Assembly: GCF_022627325.1 (NCBI RefSeq)
Contig: NZ_JAETZZ010000006.1
Coordinates: forward strand, 234,774-298,773
Source: Pseudomonas putida
GTDB taxonomy: Bacteria; Pseudomonadota; Gammaproteobacteria; Pseudomonadales; Pseudomonadaceae
DNA: 64,000 nucleotides
Direction of reading: 5' to 3'
Below are positions 48,687 through 57,430 of the stretch, one piece after another (positions within the stretch are counted from its first letter, which is position 1; every line of letters begins with the position of its first letter). The position numbers and the translations under genes are program-made. The notes under the pieces are model-generated. The model ran no database searches. It was not told where the DNA came from and saw nothing but the letters and a program-made list of their open reading frames with translations.

Positions 48687-48702
48687 ACTGTACCGGTACA
48701 GT
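48687..48702. promoter_or_regulatory. Perfect 16-bp palindrome ACTGTACCGGTACAGT
   Basis: An exact palindrome in the 359-bp region between braC and the DUF2288 gene, 123 bp upstream of the braC start. It has the shape of an operator for a dimeric repressor. It is not a LexA box (spacing CTG-N8-CAG, not N10). The rest of the 48565-48923 region shows no gene. Confidence 0.5.
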
Positions 48703-48923
48703 GTAGAGCGCTGCCCGAGCGCTTGAAAAGCGGGCGAAAAGCGCCTGTTTCGCGGGTTGTCGCATGGTCGACACAAAGATACAGAAAGGCGCCATTAGAT
48801 TGCCTGCATCTTCGGCCCAACCCCACAAGTTCTGGGCCAATCGACCAAATTACATATTTGAAACCGGGTTTTTCTGCAAAAATGCCGACCTTTTTTATTG
48901 GCTGATATTTGCGGTAAAAACCC

Positions 48924-49238
48924 ATGACTGATCAAACAAGCACCCTCTATGCCAAATTGCTCGGCGAGACGGCAACTATCGAGTGGAAAGCTTTGGAGCG
49001 TTTCTGGGCAAAGGGTGACCTGATTTGGGTCGACCCTGGCCTGGACCTGATAGCGGTTGCCGAAGTGATGGCTGAGAATCGCAGCGAGATGTTCGCCAAA
49101 TGGCGGGATGATGGCACTGTGGGCCCTGTCTCGGCCGAACAGGCGCTCGACCTGCAAAGCCGCGATCCAGAGATATGGGCAGTGGTGGTTTCGCCGTTCA
49201 TCCTGATTCAAGTGAAGAGCGCGAATTCTGCTGGTTGA
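48924..49238 (+). CDS. DUF2288 family protein
   Basis: A 104-residue soluble protein of the DUF2288 family: LYAKLLGETATIEWKALERF, then FAKGD/LIWVDPGLDLI-type segments and DPEIWAVVVSPFILIQ. No signal peptide. The ribosome site is poor. Divergent from braC. Function unknown. Confidence 0.85.
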   Translation: MTDQTSTLYAKLLGETATIEWKALERFWAKGDLIWVDPGLDLIAVAEVMAENRSEMFAKWRDDGTVGPVSAEQALDLQSRDPEIWAVVVSPFILIQVKSANSAG

Positions 49239-49398
49239 TTTTGGTGCGTAAAAATGCGCAGGTGCCCCATTATGGTGCTCGACGGCGTTCAGCTGGGGTA
49301 GAGGTAGGTAACAATTTGGCGTGGCGGTAACAGTTTACGGGATGCGTAATGGGGCCTGATAAGGCCCGGATAACCATTGGATTTGCCAGGAGTCGTTT

Positions 49399-50286
49399 AT
49401 GAGCACTGAACTGCCTTCGCTTGGATTCGCCGGGATCGGTCTGATGGGGCTGCCCATGTGTCGGCGCCTGTTGGACGCAGGTTATCCGCTGACCGTCTGG
49501 AACCGCAGCCCGGAGAAGTGTGCCGAGCTGGTCGCAGCTGGCGCCCGGCTGGCTGCAGATCCTGCGGCGTTGTGCCGGGGCAGTGACATGGTGCTGCTGT
49601 GCCTGGCGGATACGGCGGTGGTACGCGAGGTGGTTTTCGGCGAGCGAGGTATCGCCCAGGGTGGGCGCAGTGGGCAACTGCTGATCGACTTGTCCAGCCT
49701 TGAGCCGACCGCCACCCGCGAGATGGCTGCCGAGTTGGCCGCCTTGTGCGGCATGGCCTGGCTGGATGCACCCGTGTCCGGTGGCACGCCGGGCGCCGAG
49801 GCCGGCACCTTGGCGATCATGGTCGGCGGCGAGGCTGCCGACCTGGAGCGAGCGCGCCCGGTATTGCTTACCCTTGGCCAGCGGGTCACGCACATGGGTG
49901 GGGTGGGGGCGGGGCAGGTGACCAAAGCCTGCAATCAGATGATCGTGGCCTGCAACGCCTTGGTGATTGCCGAAGTGGTGGCGTTGGCCGAGCAGTCAGG
50001 AGTGGACGCGACGCTCATCGCCCAAGCCCTGGCCGGTGGTTTTGCCGACTCCAAGCCGCTACAGATCCTGGCACCGCAGATGGCCGAGCGCCGCTTCGAA
50101 CCGGTCAAATGGCACGTGCGCACGTTGCTCAAAGACCTCGACGGGGCGGTCAAGCTGTCCCGGGAGCAGGGCGCGGCGACCCCGCTCAGTGCCCTCGCCG
50201 CGCAATTGATGCGCTTGCACGGTAGCCAGGGGTATCTGCAAAAAGATCCGGCGACCCTGGTAGAGCTGTATCGCAACACGCGCTGA
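49399..50286 (+). CDS. NAD(P)-dependent beta-hydroxyacid dehydrogenase
   Basis: A 295-residue enzyme of the 3-hydroxyisobutyrate dehydrogenase/tartronate semialdehyde reductase family. The Rossmann motif is GFAGIGLMGLPM, the substrate loop is DAPVSGGTPGAEAG, and the catalytic lysine is in GAGQVTKACNQM. AGGAG is six bases before the ATG. The exact substrate is not readable. Its 3' end overlaps the convergent GGDEF-EAL gene by 101 bp. Confidence 0.92.
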   Translation: MSTELPSLGFAGIGLMGLPMCRRLLDAGYPLTVWNRSPEKCAELVAAGARLAADPAALCRGSDMVLLCLADTAVVREVVFGERGIAQGGRSGQLLIDLSSLEPTATREMAAELAALCGMAWLDAPVSGGTPGAEAGTLAIMVGGEAADLERARPVLLTLGQRVTHMGGVGAGQVTKACNQMIVACNALVIAEVVALAEQSGVDATLIAQALAGGFADSKPLQILAPQMAERRFEPVKWHVRTLLKDLDGAVKLSREQGAATPLSALAAQLMRLHGSQGYLQKDPATLVELYRNTR

Positions 50287-52462
50287 CGGCGGCTTCCTGG
50301 CGGTCGAGCCGCTCCAGGATCGGCCGCAGTTCGGCCAGCGGTACCGGCCGGCTGAGCAGGTAGCCCTGCAGGTAGTCGCAGCCGTTGGCGGCCAGAAACT
50401 CGTGCTGCTCGACGGTTTCTACACCCTCGCTGACCACCTGAAGATGCAGGGTATGGGCCATGGCGATGATCGCCTGTACGATTTCACGGTCTTTCAGGCT
50501 GGCCGGCACGTCCTGAAGAAAGCTGCGGTCGATCTTGAGGACGTCCAGAGGCAGGCGCTTGAGGTAAGCCAGTGACGAGTACCCCGTGCCGAAGTCATCG
50601 ATCGAAAGGCTGACACCCTGGCCACGGATTCGCTTGAGCAGGCTGAGCGTGCGCTGGATGTCGCCCATCAGGGCATTCTCGGTGACCTCAAGTTCCAGGT
50701 GTCGAGGGGCCAGCCCCGCCTGGAACAGGGCCATTTCCACTTCTTTGGGCAACCCGTCATGGCCCAGGGTCACCGCTGAGCAGTTGACCGTGAGCTTGAG
50801 GTCGGCGAAGCCATGGCGATGCAACTGCGCCAGGTCATCGCAGGCGTGGCGTAGTACCCATAGATCCAGGTCGACGATCAGGCCGTTGGCTTCGGCAATG
50901 CCGATGAAGCGGTCCGGGCTCAGCAACCCATGCTGCGGGTGCTGCCAGCGTACCAGCGCTTCAAGCTTGGCGACCTGGCCGGTGCCCAGGTGATAGATGG
51001 GCTGGTAATGCACGCGCAGCCCACGTTCTTCAAGCAAGGCGATGCGCAGTTCTTCTTCCAGTTGCAGTTCAAGGGTGGCGCGGGTTTTCAGGCTGCTGTT
51101 GAAAAAATGCAGGCTGTTGCGCCCACTTCCCTTGGATTGATACAGGGCAAGGTCGGCATGCTTGAGCAGCTCTTCAGCGGTGAGGCCGTCGTCGGGGTAA
51201 ATGCTGACGCCGATGCTGGTGGTCATGACCATGCGCCGCCCGCCCAGGTCGATGGGGTCCTTCATGCGCTGCATGATGCGCTGTGCCAGGTGGCGTGCTT
51301 CGTCAGGCCCATTGAGGCTGGTCACCACGCAGAACTCGTCGCCGCCGAAGCGTGCCACCAGGTCGTGGCTGCGTGTGGCTGCTTTGATATGGCTGGCGAT
51401 CACCTTGAGCAGTTGGTCGCCGGCGTCATGGCCGAGGCTGTCGTTGATCCGTTTGAAATGGTCGATATCGAGGAACATCACCGCCAGGCGATGCTCTTCG
51501 GGGTCCTGTTCGGCCAGGCGTTCGGCGAACACCTGATTGAAGCCTCGCCGGTTGACCAAGCTGGTCAGTGCATCGTAGTGAGCGGCTTGCTGCAAAGAGG
51601 CGCGCGCCTGGTCCAGTTGGCTGAGCAGCATATTCACCCTGCGCAGGTCGTGTTCCTTGCTCTGCAGCTTTTTGTCGGCCAAGGCTGCGCTGATGCTGCT
51701 TGCGCTGATCAGCAGGGTGATGAAAGCCACCGTCAGGCCCAGTTGCAGGCTGTTGTCGGCGGATGGCAAATGCAGGGCGGTGTCGGCAGGAATGACCAGC
51801 GTCATGGCGGCCATGGCGGTGAAATGGGTAGCCACGATGCCGCCGGCCATGAGCAGGCTCGCGCCATATTTCAGGGCTTGGTGCAGCGTGCCGCTGCCGT
51901 TGCGGAAGTAGCGGGCCATCAGCAGTGCGGCCAGGCTGGTCAGCAGGGCGATGACGGTGCTGGCCAGCAAAAGCTCGGTTTGGTAGTACTGCTTGGCCCC
52001 GGTCTGCAACGCCGCCATGCCGACAAAGTGCATCAGCAGGATGCCCAGGCCGATCAGCAGGGCGCTTTGCAGGTAGTGCTGTGGGCTCATGCGCTCGCGG
52101 TCGAGGCTGGTCATCGCCATCCAGGCCGCACCCAATGCAATCAGCAGCGAAAGGCCGCTCAGCGGTGCATCGTAGTGCAACTCCAGCGGCGCCCTGAACG
52201 CCAGCATGCTGATGAAATGCATCGCCCAGATACCCCCGGCCAGGCAGCAGGCACCCAGCATGCGCCATTGCCTCTGTGCAGCCGGTTGTTCGCTGTGTGA
52301 CTGGCGCTCGGCCATGTCCAGGGTGGCAAAGCAGGCAGCGCTGGCCACCGCGAAGGCGATCAGGATCAGTAGTGGTTCATGACGGCAGTCGATGACGATG
52401 CTGCCGCTAGCCGGCACATCGGAGAACAGTTGCAGTCCCAGCCATTCCATTGCTTGCCCCAT
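50186..52462 (-). CDS. MHYT-GGDEF-EAL cyclic-di-GMP signalling protein
   Basis: A 758-residue membrane protein. The N-terminal MHYT sensor has three motif copies (MHFISM at 81, MHFVGM at 144, THFTAM at 212) and about seven helices. GGDEF is intact at 373-377 with an inhibitory I-site R364-x-x-D367 five residues before it. EAL is intact (E501) with IDDFGTGYSSL. It could both make and break c-di-GMP, and MHYT may sense diatomic gases through copper. The last roughly 34 codons run antisense to the preceding dehydrogenase gene. An alternative ATG is at 52450. Confidence 0.94.
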   Translation of the reverse strand: MGQAMEWLGLQLFSDVPASGSIVIDCRHEPLLILIAFAVASAACFATLDMAERQSHSEQPAAQRQWRMLGACCLAGGIWAMHFISMLAFRAPLELHYDAPLSGLSLLIALGAAWMAMTSLDRERMSPQHYLQSALLIGLGILLMHFVGMAALQTGAKQYYQTELLLASTVIALLTSLAALLMARYFRNGSGTLHQALKYGASLLMAGGIVATHFTAMAAMTLVIPADTALHLPSADNSLQLGLTVAFITLLISASSISAALADKKLQSKEHDLRRVNMLLSQLDQARASLQQAAHYDALTSLVNRRGFNQVFAERLAEQDPEEHRLAVMFLDIDHFKRINDSLGHDAGDQLLKVIASHIKAATRSHDLVARFGGDEFCVVTSLNGPDEARHLAQRIMQRMKDPIDLGGRRMVMTTSIGVSIYPDDGLTAEELLKHADLALYQSKGSGRNSLHFFNSSLKTRATLELQLEEELRIALLEERGLRVHYQPIYHLGTGQVAKLEALVRWQHPQHGLLSPDRFIGIAEANGLIVDLDLWVLRHACDDLAQLHRHGFADLKLTVNCSAVTLGHDGLPKEVEMALFQAGLAPRHLELEVTENALMGDIQRTLSLLKRIRGQGVSLSIDDFGTGYSSLAYLKRLPLDVLKIDRSFLQDVPASLKDREIVQAIIAMAHTLHLQVVSEGVETVEQHEFLAANGCDYLQGYLLSRPVPLAELRPILERLDRQEAAVSACCDTALPGSPDLFADTPGYRASASIARRGH

Positions 52463-52597
52463 GGTCGAGTTCGCACGGGTCTCCAGTCAATCCCCAAGGA
52501 GACTATCCACAAAGGAGTATAGGAACCGGTGTTTAAACCTTCCGGGGTAATGGCTCTTTGATTGCAACGATTTGGTTATGAGGTCGATAACGCAGAG

Positions 52598-52636
52598 ATA
52601 TAAAGGAGTGGGAGATGCGCTGGCACCTCCCGCTCC
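52598..52636 (-). terminator. Terminator of rapA
   Basis: GGAGTGGGAG at 52605-52614 pairs with CTCCCGCTCC at 52627-52636, with one G-T pair. On the minus strand TTTATAT follows, 13 bp after the rapA stop. Confidence 0.7.
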
Positions 52637-52648
52637 CCGCGGTCGGCC

Positions 52649-55495
52649 TTAGCCAGCCACCAGCACGCGGATGGCCTCCAGGCGCAGCGCTGCCTTTTCG
52701 AGCATCGCCAAGCCATCTTCACGTTGCTTGCGCAGGGCGTCGATTTCGCTGTCGCGTACGCTTGGGTTCACGGCTTTCAGAGCGGTCAGACGCGCCAGTT
52801 CTTCGTCCGCTTCGGCGGCCAAGCGGCGTTGCGCCTCTGCCACGCGCTCGACGTGGGTCGGCATGATCTTGGCTTCACCGCCACTGATGCGCTTGGCCAG
52901 CACGTCGCGCTGAGCCTGCACGAACTTGTTGGCACTGGCCCGAGGCACGCTTTCGAGTTGCTCGTTGAGCGTTTCGAAGGCCACGCGCGAGGCCAGGTCG
53001 TTGCCGTTGGCATCGAGCAGGCAGCGCAGCGCCGCAGGCGGCAGGTAGCGGCCCAACTGCAGGCTGCGCGGCGCAACCACCTCGCTGACGAACAGCAGCT
53101 CCAGCAGCACGGTGCCAGGCTTGAGCGCCTTGTTCTTGATCAGCGCGACGGCGGTGTTGCCCATCGAGCCGGACAGCACCAGGTCCATGCCGCCCTGCAC
53201 CATCGGGTGTTCCCAGGTGAGGAACTGCATGTCTTCGCGCGACAGCGCCTGGCCACGGTCGTAGGTGATGGTGACGCCTTCGTCATCGCCCAGCGGGAAG
53301 CTGGCGTCGAGCATCTTCTCGCTCGGCTTGAGGATCAGGGCGTTCTCCGAGTGGTCTTCGCTGTCGATGCCGAAGGCGTCGAACAGGGTTTCCATGTAGA
53401 TCGGCAGTGCGAACTGGTCGTCCTGCTCAAGGATGTCCTGGACCAGCGCCTGGCCTTCGCCAGCACCGCCGGAGTTGAGCTCCAGCAGGCGGTCGCGGCC
53501 GCTGTGCAGTTCTGCTTCCAGGCGTTCACGCTCGCCTTTGGCTTCTGCTACCAAGGTATCCCATTGCTGGCTGTCCCCGCCTTCGAGCATCGGCAGCAGG
53601 CGTGGGCCGAACGTGTGCTGCAGGGCGTTGCCGGTCGGGCAGGTGTTGAGGAAGGCGTTGAGTGCTTCGTGGTACCACTGGAACAGGCGCTCTTGCGGGC
53701 TTTCCTGCAGGTAAGGGATGTGCAGCTGGATGACGTGCTTCTGACCGATCCGGTCGAGGCGGCCGATGCGCTGCTCAAGCAGGTCGGGGTGGGCCGGCAG
53801 GTCGAACATCACCAGGTGGTGGGCGAACTGGAAGTTGCGCCCTTCACTGCCGATCTCGGAGCAGATCAGCACCTGGGCGCCGAACTCTTCGTCAGCGAAG
53901 TAGGCTGCGGCGCGGTCGCGCTCAAGGATGCTCATGCCTTCATGGAAGACCGAGGCCGGAATGCCCGAGCGCACGCGCAGGGCGTCTTCCAGGTCCATGG
54001 CCGTTTCGGCGTGGGCGCAGATCACCAGGACCTTGGTGCGCTTGAGCATCTTCAGCGTGTCGATCAGCCAGTCGACGCGAGGGTCGAAACGCCACCAGCG
54101 CTCGTCGTCGCCGACTTCACCTTGGGCCTGGAACGCGACTTCCGGGTACAGCTCGGCGTGCTCGCCGGCTGGCAGGTCGCGGTACTGTTCTGGCATTGGC
54201 AGCGGGTAGGGGTGCAGTTCGCGCTCCGGGAAGCCCTGGATGGCCGCACGGGTGTTACGGAACAGGACGCGGCCCGTGCCATGGCGGTCAAGCAGTTCGC
54301 GGATCAGGCGGGCGCTCGCCTGGCTGTCGCCATCGCTGACGGCGGCCAGCAGGGCGTCGCCCTCGGCACCCAGGAAACCTTGAATGGTGGCGTGGGCCTT
54401 GGGCGACAGGCGGCCTTCGTCGAGCAGTTCCTGGACGGCTTCAGCCACCGGGCGATAGTGCTCGCTTTCGGCGCGAAAGGCTGCCAAGTCATGGAAGCGA
54501 TTGGGGTCGAGCAGGCGCAGGCGCGCGAAGTGACTGTCCTGACCAAGCTGTTCGGGGGTGGCGGTGAGCAACAGTACGCCCGGGATGACCTGGGCCAGTT
54601 GCTCGACCAGGCTGTATTCGGTGCTGGCCTTGTCTTCGTGCCACACCAGGTGGTGGGCTTCATCGACTACCATCAGGTCCCAGCCCGCAGCGAACAGCGC
54701 ATCCTGGGCTTTTTCATCCTCGACCAGCCATTCCAGGGCGACCAGCGCCAACTGTGCGTCCTCGAACGGGTTGCTGGCGTCGCTTTCAATGAAACGTTCG
54801 GCGTCGAACAGTGCCACCTGCAGGTTGAAGCGCCGGCGCATTTCCACCAGCCATTGGTGCTGGAGGTTTTCCGGCACCAGGATCAGCACGCGGTTGGCAC
54901 GCCCGGTCAGCAACTGGCGATGGATCACCAGGCCCGCTTCAATGGTTTTGCCCAGGCCCACTTCGTCGGCCAGCAGTACCCGAGGGGCGCTACGGTCCGC
55001 CACTTCACGGGCGATGTGCAACTGGTGGGCGATCGGCTGCGCGCGGCAGCCACCCAGGCCCCACAGCGACGACTGGACCTGCTTGCTGGTGTGCTGCAGC
55101 GTGTTGTAGCGCAGGCTGAACCAGGACAATGGGTCGATCTGGCCGGCGAACAGCCGGTCGCTGGCCAGGCGGAACTGGATGAAATTCGACAGCTGGGTTT
55201 CCGGCAGGGTGCGCGGCTGGTTCTGGCCGTCGAGGCCGTGGTAGACCATCAGCCCGTCGATGTCCTCGACTTCGCGTACCGTCAGCTTCCAGCCTTCGAA
55301 GTGGGTGATCTGATCACCTGGCGAGAAGCGCACGCGGGTCAGCGGCGCATTGCGCAGGGAATACTGGCGGGTGTCGCCAGTGGCCGGGTAGAGCACGGTC
55401 AGCAAGCGGCCATCCTGGGCCAGGATGGTCCCCAGGCCGAGCTCCGCTTCGCTGTCACTGATCCAGCGTTGCCCCGGTTGATACTGCTGCGCCAT
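52649..55495 (-). CDS. rapA: RNA polymerase-associated helicase RapA
   Basis: A 948-residue Swi2/Snf2 ATPase that recycles RNA polymerase. N-terminal Tudor-like domains (about 1-110) precede the Walker A-type motif [13 protein letters not shown], the DEAH box [11 protein letters not shown], the C-terminal helicase motifs [19 protein letters not shown] and [10 protein letters not shown], and a RapA-specific C-terminal part. GGGAG precedes the ATG. Size is as in E. coli (968). Confidence 0.96.
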   Translation of the reverse strand: MAQQYQPGQRWISDSEAELGLGTILAQDGRLLTVLYPATGDTRQYSLRNAPLTRVRFSPGDQITHFEGWKLTVREVEDIDGLMVYHGLDGQNQPRTLPETQLSNFIQFRLASDRLFAGQIDPLSWFSLRYNTLQHTSKQVQSSLWGLGGCRAQPIAHQLHIAREVADRSAPRVLLADEVGLGKTIEAGLVIHRQLLTGRANRVLILVPENLQHQWLVEMRRRFNLQVALFDAERFIESDASNPFEDAQLALVALEWLVEDEKAQDALFAAGWDLMVVDEAHHLVWHEDKASTEYSLVEQLAQVIPGVLLLTATPEQLGQDSHFARLRLLDPNRFHDLAAFRAESEHYRPVAEAVQELLDEGRLSPKAHATIQGFLGAEGDALLAAVSDGDSQASARLIRELLDRHGTGRVLFRNTRAAIQGFPERELHPYPLPMPEQYRDLPAGEHAELYPEVAFQAQGEVGDDERWWRFDPRVDWLIDTLKMLKRTKVLVICAHAETAMDLEDALRVRSGIPASVFHEGMSILERDRAAAYFADEEFGAQVLICSEIGSEGRNFQFAHHLVMFDLPAHPDLLEQRIGRLDRIGQKHVIQLHIPYLQESPQERLFQWYHEALNAFLNTCPTGNALQHTFGPRLLPMLEGGDSQQWDTLVAEAKGERERLEAELHSGRDRLLELNSGGAGEGQALVQDILEQDDQFALPIYMETLFDAFGIDSEDHSENALILKPSEKMLDASFPLGDDEGVTITYDRGQALSREDMQFLTWEHPMVQGGMDLVLSGSMGNTAVALIKNKALKPGTVLLELLFVSEVVAPRSLQLGRYLPPAALRCLLDANGNDLASRVAFETLNEQLESVPRASANKFVQAQRDVLAKRISGGEAKIMPTHVERVAEAQRRLAAEADEELARLTALKAVNPSVRDSEIDALRKQREDGLAMLEKAALRLEAIRVLVAG

Positions 55496-55625
55496 ACTGC
55501 CTGAACTCCCGCGATGAAAAGCCGGCTATGTTAACGGATAGGCCCGGCGGACCATAGAGTTGAAGTCCAAGAGTCTAGCTGTTTCATCGCACAATACCGT
55601 CTTGCCGATGAGGGCAACCCACGCC

Positions 55626-56321
55626 ATGCCGCTCAAGCACCGCTGGTTGAACGCTTCTCTGGCCGTGGGCAGCCTCGTGCTGCTGGCCGCTTGCGAGCAG
55701 AAAAACTTCGAAAGCCTGCCTGCGATCCCGGTGGAGCAGCTCGAGGTGCTGGGTGTGCAGACACCGATCAAGAGCGTGCATTTCCGTGACCGGGACGGTG
55801 AAGGCCTGCTGGTGCTCAGCCGCAGCGATGGCCAGGCGGTCGATGCCGAGTCCGAGCAGGAAGTCGACAAGGTGGTGCTCAAGGCCACGCTGTACGGGCG
55901 AAACACCGAGGGCGATGGGTTCAAGCCGCGCTGGCAGATCGAGCAGGAAACCACCTGCCCTGGCCTGGACCTGGATGTCGACTTCTACAACGATGTCAGC
56001 GATGTGGGCGACCTGAACAAAGACGGCATCGCCGAGGTGACGGTGGCCAGCCATGCGTTCTGCGGCGGTGGTATCGATCCGCACGACATTGCCATCGAGA
56101 TGCGCGAGGGCCAGACCAGTTACACCATCACCGGGCAGTCGTTGATCACCCCGGCAGGCGAAGAGCCGATCGGTGGCGTTCGCCAAGACAGTGCCTCGCT
56201 GAAGAACGCGGCGCCCGTGCTGCGCGAGCATATGGACGCGGTCTGGCAGCAGGTCTTCAAGCGCCCCTGGAGCGAGGCCAGCCCGCCAAGCGATCAAGAC
56301 CCTTATGACGAAGTGCCGTAG
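55626..56321 (+). CDS. Hypothetical lipoprotein with DxNxDG motif
   Basis: A 231-residue lipoprotein: lipobox LLAAC (C23), then a beta-rich domain with DLNKDGIAEVTVASHAFCGG, an EF-hand-like or FG-GAP-type calcium loop. Relatives of this type occur as surface lipoproteins without a known role. Start choice is uncertain (55608 or 55626). Divergent from rapA. Confidence 0.75.
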   Translation: MPLKHRWLNASLAVGSLVLLAACEQKNFESLPAIPVEQLEVLGVQTPIKSVHFRDRDGEGLLVLSRSDGQAVDAESEQEVDKVVLKATLYGRNTEGDGFKPRWQIEQETTCPGLDLDVDFYNDVSDVGDLNKDGIAEVTVASHAFCGGGIDPHDIAIEMREGQTSYTITGQSLITPAGEEPIGGVRQDSASLKNAAPVLREHMDAVWQQVFKRPWSEASPPSDQDPYDEVP

Positions 56322-56429
56322 CCGCTGTCTATACTGGCATGACGTGGCCGACGCCGGCCGCATTACCTTGCTCGCCAACACTCAAGGCGGCTGACAACCG
56401 GCCGATACAGTGGGCACAGGAGAATTCTC

Positions 56430-56759
56430 ATGCTGCCGCCGATCATTCCGCTCAGTGCCGCCCCAGTGACCTCGCAACAGGACCCGGTCAAGCCGACCCC
56501 GGACATCAAGCCGGTAGTCCCCACGCAGCCTGCATCCGGTGAGAGCGCCATCGACCTCAAACAGCAACGCGACCCGCAGGAGCAAGTCCTGTTGCTGCGC
56601 GAGGAGCAGCGCCGGCAACAGCGGCGTCATCAACAGAGGGGCGACGAGCGCTACAGCGCCTTGCCGGGTGACGAAGTCAACGGCGACAACACGGTACCGG
56701 TCGCTCCGCTGATGGGCGAGCAGACGCGCCAGGGGCTGCTGGTCGATATCGAAATCTAG
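56430..56759 (+). CDS. Small hypothetical protein with a basic Gln/Arg-rich helix
   Basis: A 109-residue protein. The N terminus is Pro-rich without a signal peptide, and the middle (about 45-75) is a highly charged Gln/Arg-rich helix (REEQRRQQRRHQQRGDERY). AGGAG lies shortly before the ATG. Not recognised; likely conserved among close relatives. Confidence 0.65.
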   Translation: MLPPIIPLSAAPVTSQQDPVKPTPDIKPVVPTQPASGESAIDLKQQRDPQEQVLLLREEQRRQQRRHQQRGDERYSALPGDEVNGDNTVPVAPLMGEQTRQGLLVDIEI

Positions 56760-56837
56760 GGGCCCTGTGCCGCGGGGCTGGTCATGACCCACGCCTGGCT
56801 GCATCATGCAAGTCTCTGTTGATCCTCGAGCCCACCC

Positions 56838-56999
56838 ATGAGCCAAGACAACCTCATCGACTTCGATGCCGAACGTGCCAAGCGCGTGCACGACCTCAAG
56901 GAAAAGCGCCTGAACGAAGTGCGTCAGGCGTTCGAGCAAGCCATGCCGCTGGGCAAGGCGAAGAAAAAGAAGCCCAAGAGCAAGCCCAAGAAGCGCTGA
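56838..56999 (+). CDS. Very small basic protein (53 residues)
   Basis: An open frame of 53 codons starting MSQDNLIDFDAERAKRV, predicted to form a charged helix (about 8-36) and ending in a lysine-rich tail (KAKKKKPKSKPKKR). The composition suggests nucleic-acid or ribosome contact. I recall similar short genes in other Pseudomonas. The ribosome site is weak (CGAG), so confidence is moderate. Confidence 0.55.
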   Translation: MSQDNLIDFDAERAKRVHDLKEKRLNEVRQAFEQAMPLGKAKKKKPKSKPKKR

Positions 57000-57002
57000 A
57001 AC

Positions 57003-57016
57003 TTGACGCAGGTCAA
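57003..57016. promoter_or_regulatory. Candidate ANR/FNR box (distal)
   Basis: TTGACGCAGGTCAA is a perfect inverted repeat in its arms and matches 8 of 10 specified positions of TTGAT-N4-ATCAA. It lies 51 bp upstream of a better site at 57054. Confidence 0.45.
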
Positions 57017-57053
57017 CCCTGCACCCGCCTCGCGTGCCCGGCCCCGGGCACCA

Positions 57054-57067
57054 TTGACTTCGATCAA
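57054..57067. promoter_or_regulatory. ANR/FNR box (proximal) of the ccoM promoter
   Basis: TTGACTTCGATCAA matches 9 of 10 specified positions of the ANR/FNR consensus. A -10-like TTACCT at 57089-57094 is at the spacing expected for a class II (-41.5) activator site. This predicts induction of the downstream gene at low oxygen. Confidence 0.75.
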
Positions 57068-57134
57068 TTCCCCCGCGCCCCTTATTCGTTACCTTGCATC
57101 CATCGGACAACGGCAAACGAATCGGGAGGCCGAC

Positions 57135-57251
57135 ATGTTCTTCGACAATGTGGTTATCGCTGGTGTGGTAACGGTCGGGTTGATGTTCGCGTTCTTTGCC
57201 GGTCTGGGCATTTTCATCTGGAAGGACTCGAACAAGCGCAAGCCGCGCTGA
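57135..57251 (+). CDS. ccoM: cbb3 oxidase small subunit CcoM-like
   Basis: A 38-residue single-helix membrane protein (MFFDNVVIAGVVTVG, then a hydrophobic run, then the basic tail WKDSNKRKPR). It matches my memory of CcoM, a small subunit that stabilises cbb3-type cytochrome c oxidase in P. stutzeri. GGGAGG is five bases upstream of the ATG. The two ANR-type boxes upstream fit co-regulation with cbb3 oxidase genes, which are not in this window. An open frame extends upstream to 57003 but would include the ANR boxes and is rejected. Confidence 0.8.
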   Translation: MFFDNVVIAGVVTVGLMFAFFAGLGIFIWKDSNKRKPR

Positions 57252-57283
57252 CCTTCCAGCTTCACGGGCACGCAAGGCATTTA

Positions 57284-57310
57284 GGGCGACTTCGGTCGCC
57301 CATTTTTTTT
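57284..57310 (+). terminator. Strong terminator after ccoM
   Basis: GGGCGAC at 57284-57290 pairs with GTCGCCC at 57295-57301 around TTCG, followed by A and eight T residues. It isolates ccoM as a monocistronic unit. Confidence 0.93.
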
Positions 57311-57430
57311 GTCTTGATGGTCGAGATGACAGCACTTTAAAGATGATTAGCTAGCTAATTATTCGTTTCAGCATTATCCTTCCCTCCGTTGTCTATCGTT
57401 TACCAGATCAGCCCCCGCAAGGTCCGTTTC

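Noticed and set aside
48688..48701. LexA/SOS box before braC
   Set aside because: The palindrome has CTG-N8-CAG; LexA requires CTG-N10-CAG, and no SOS gene starts here.
52724..55504. A 926-codon open frame on the plus strand, opposite rapA
   Set aside because: It mirrors rapA across its whole length and has no recognisable domain; high-GC codon use keeps the opposite strand open.
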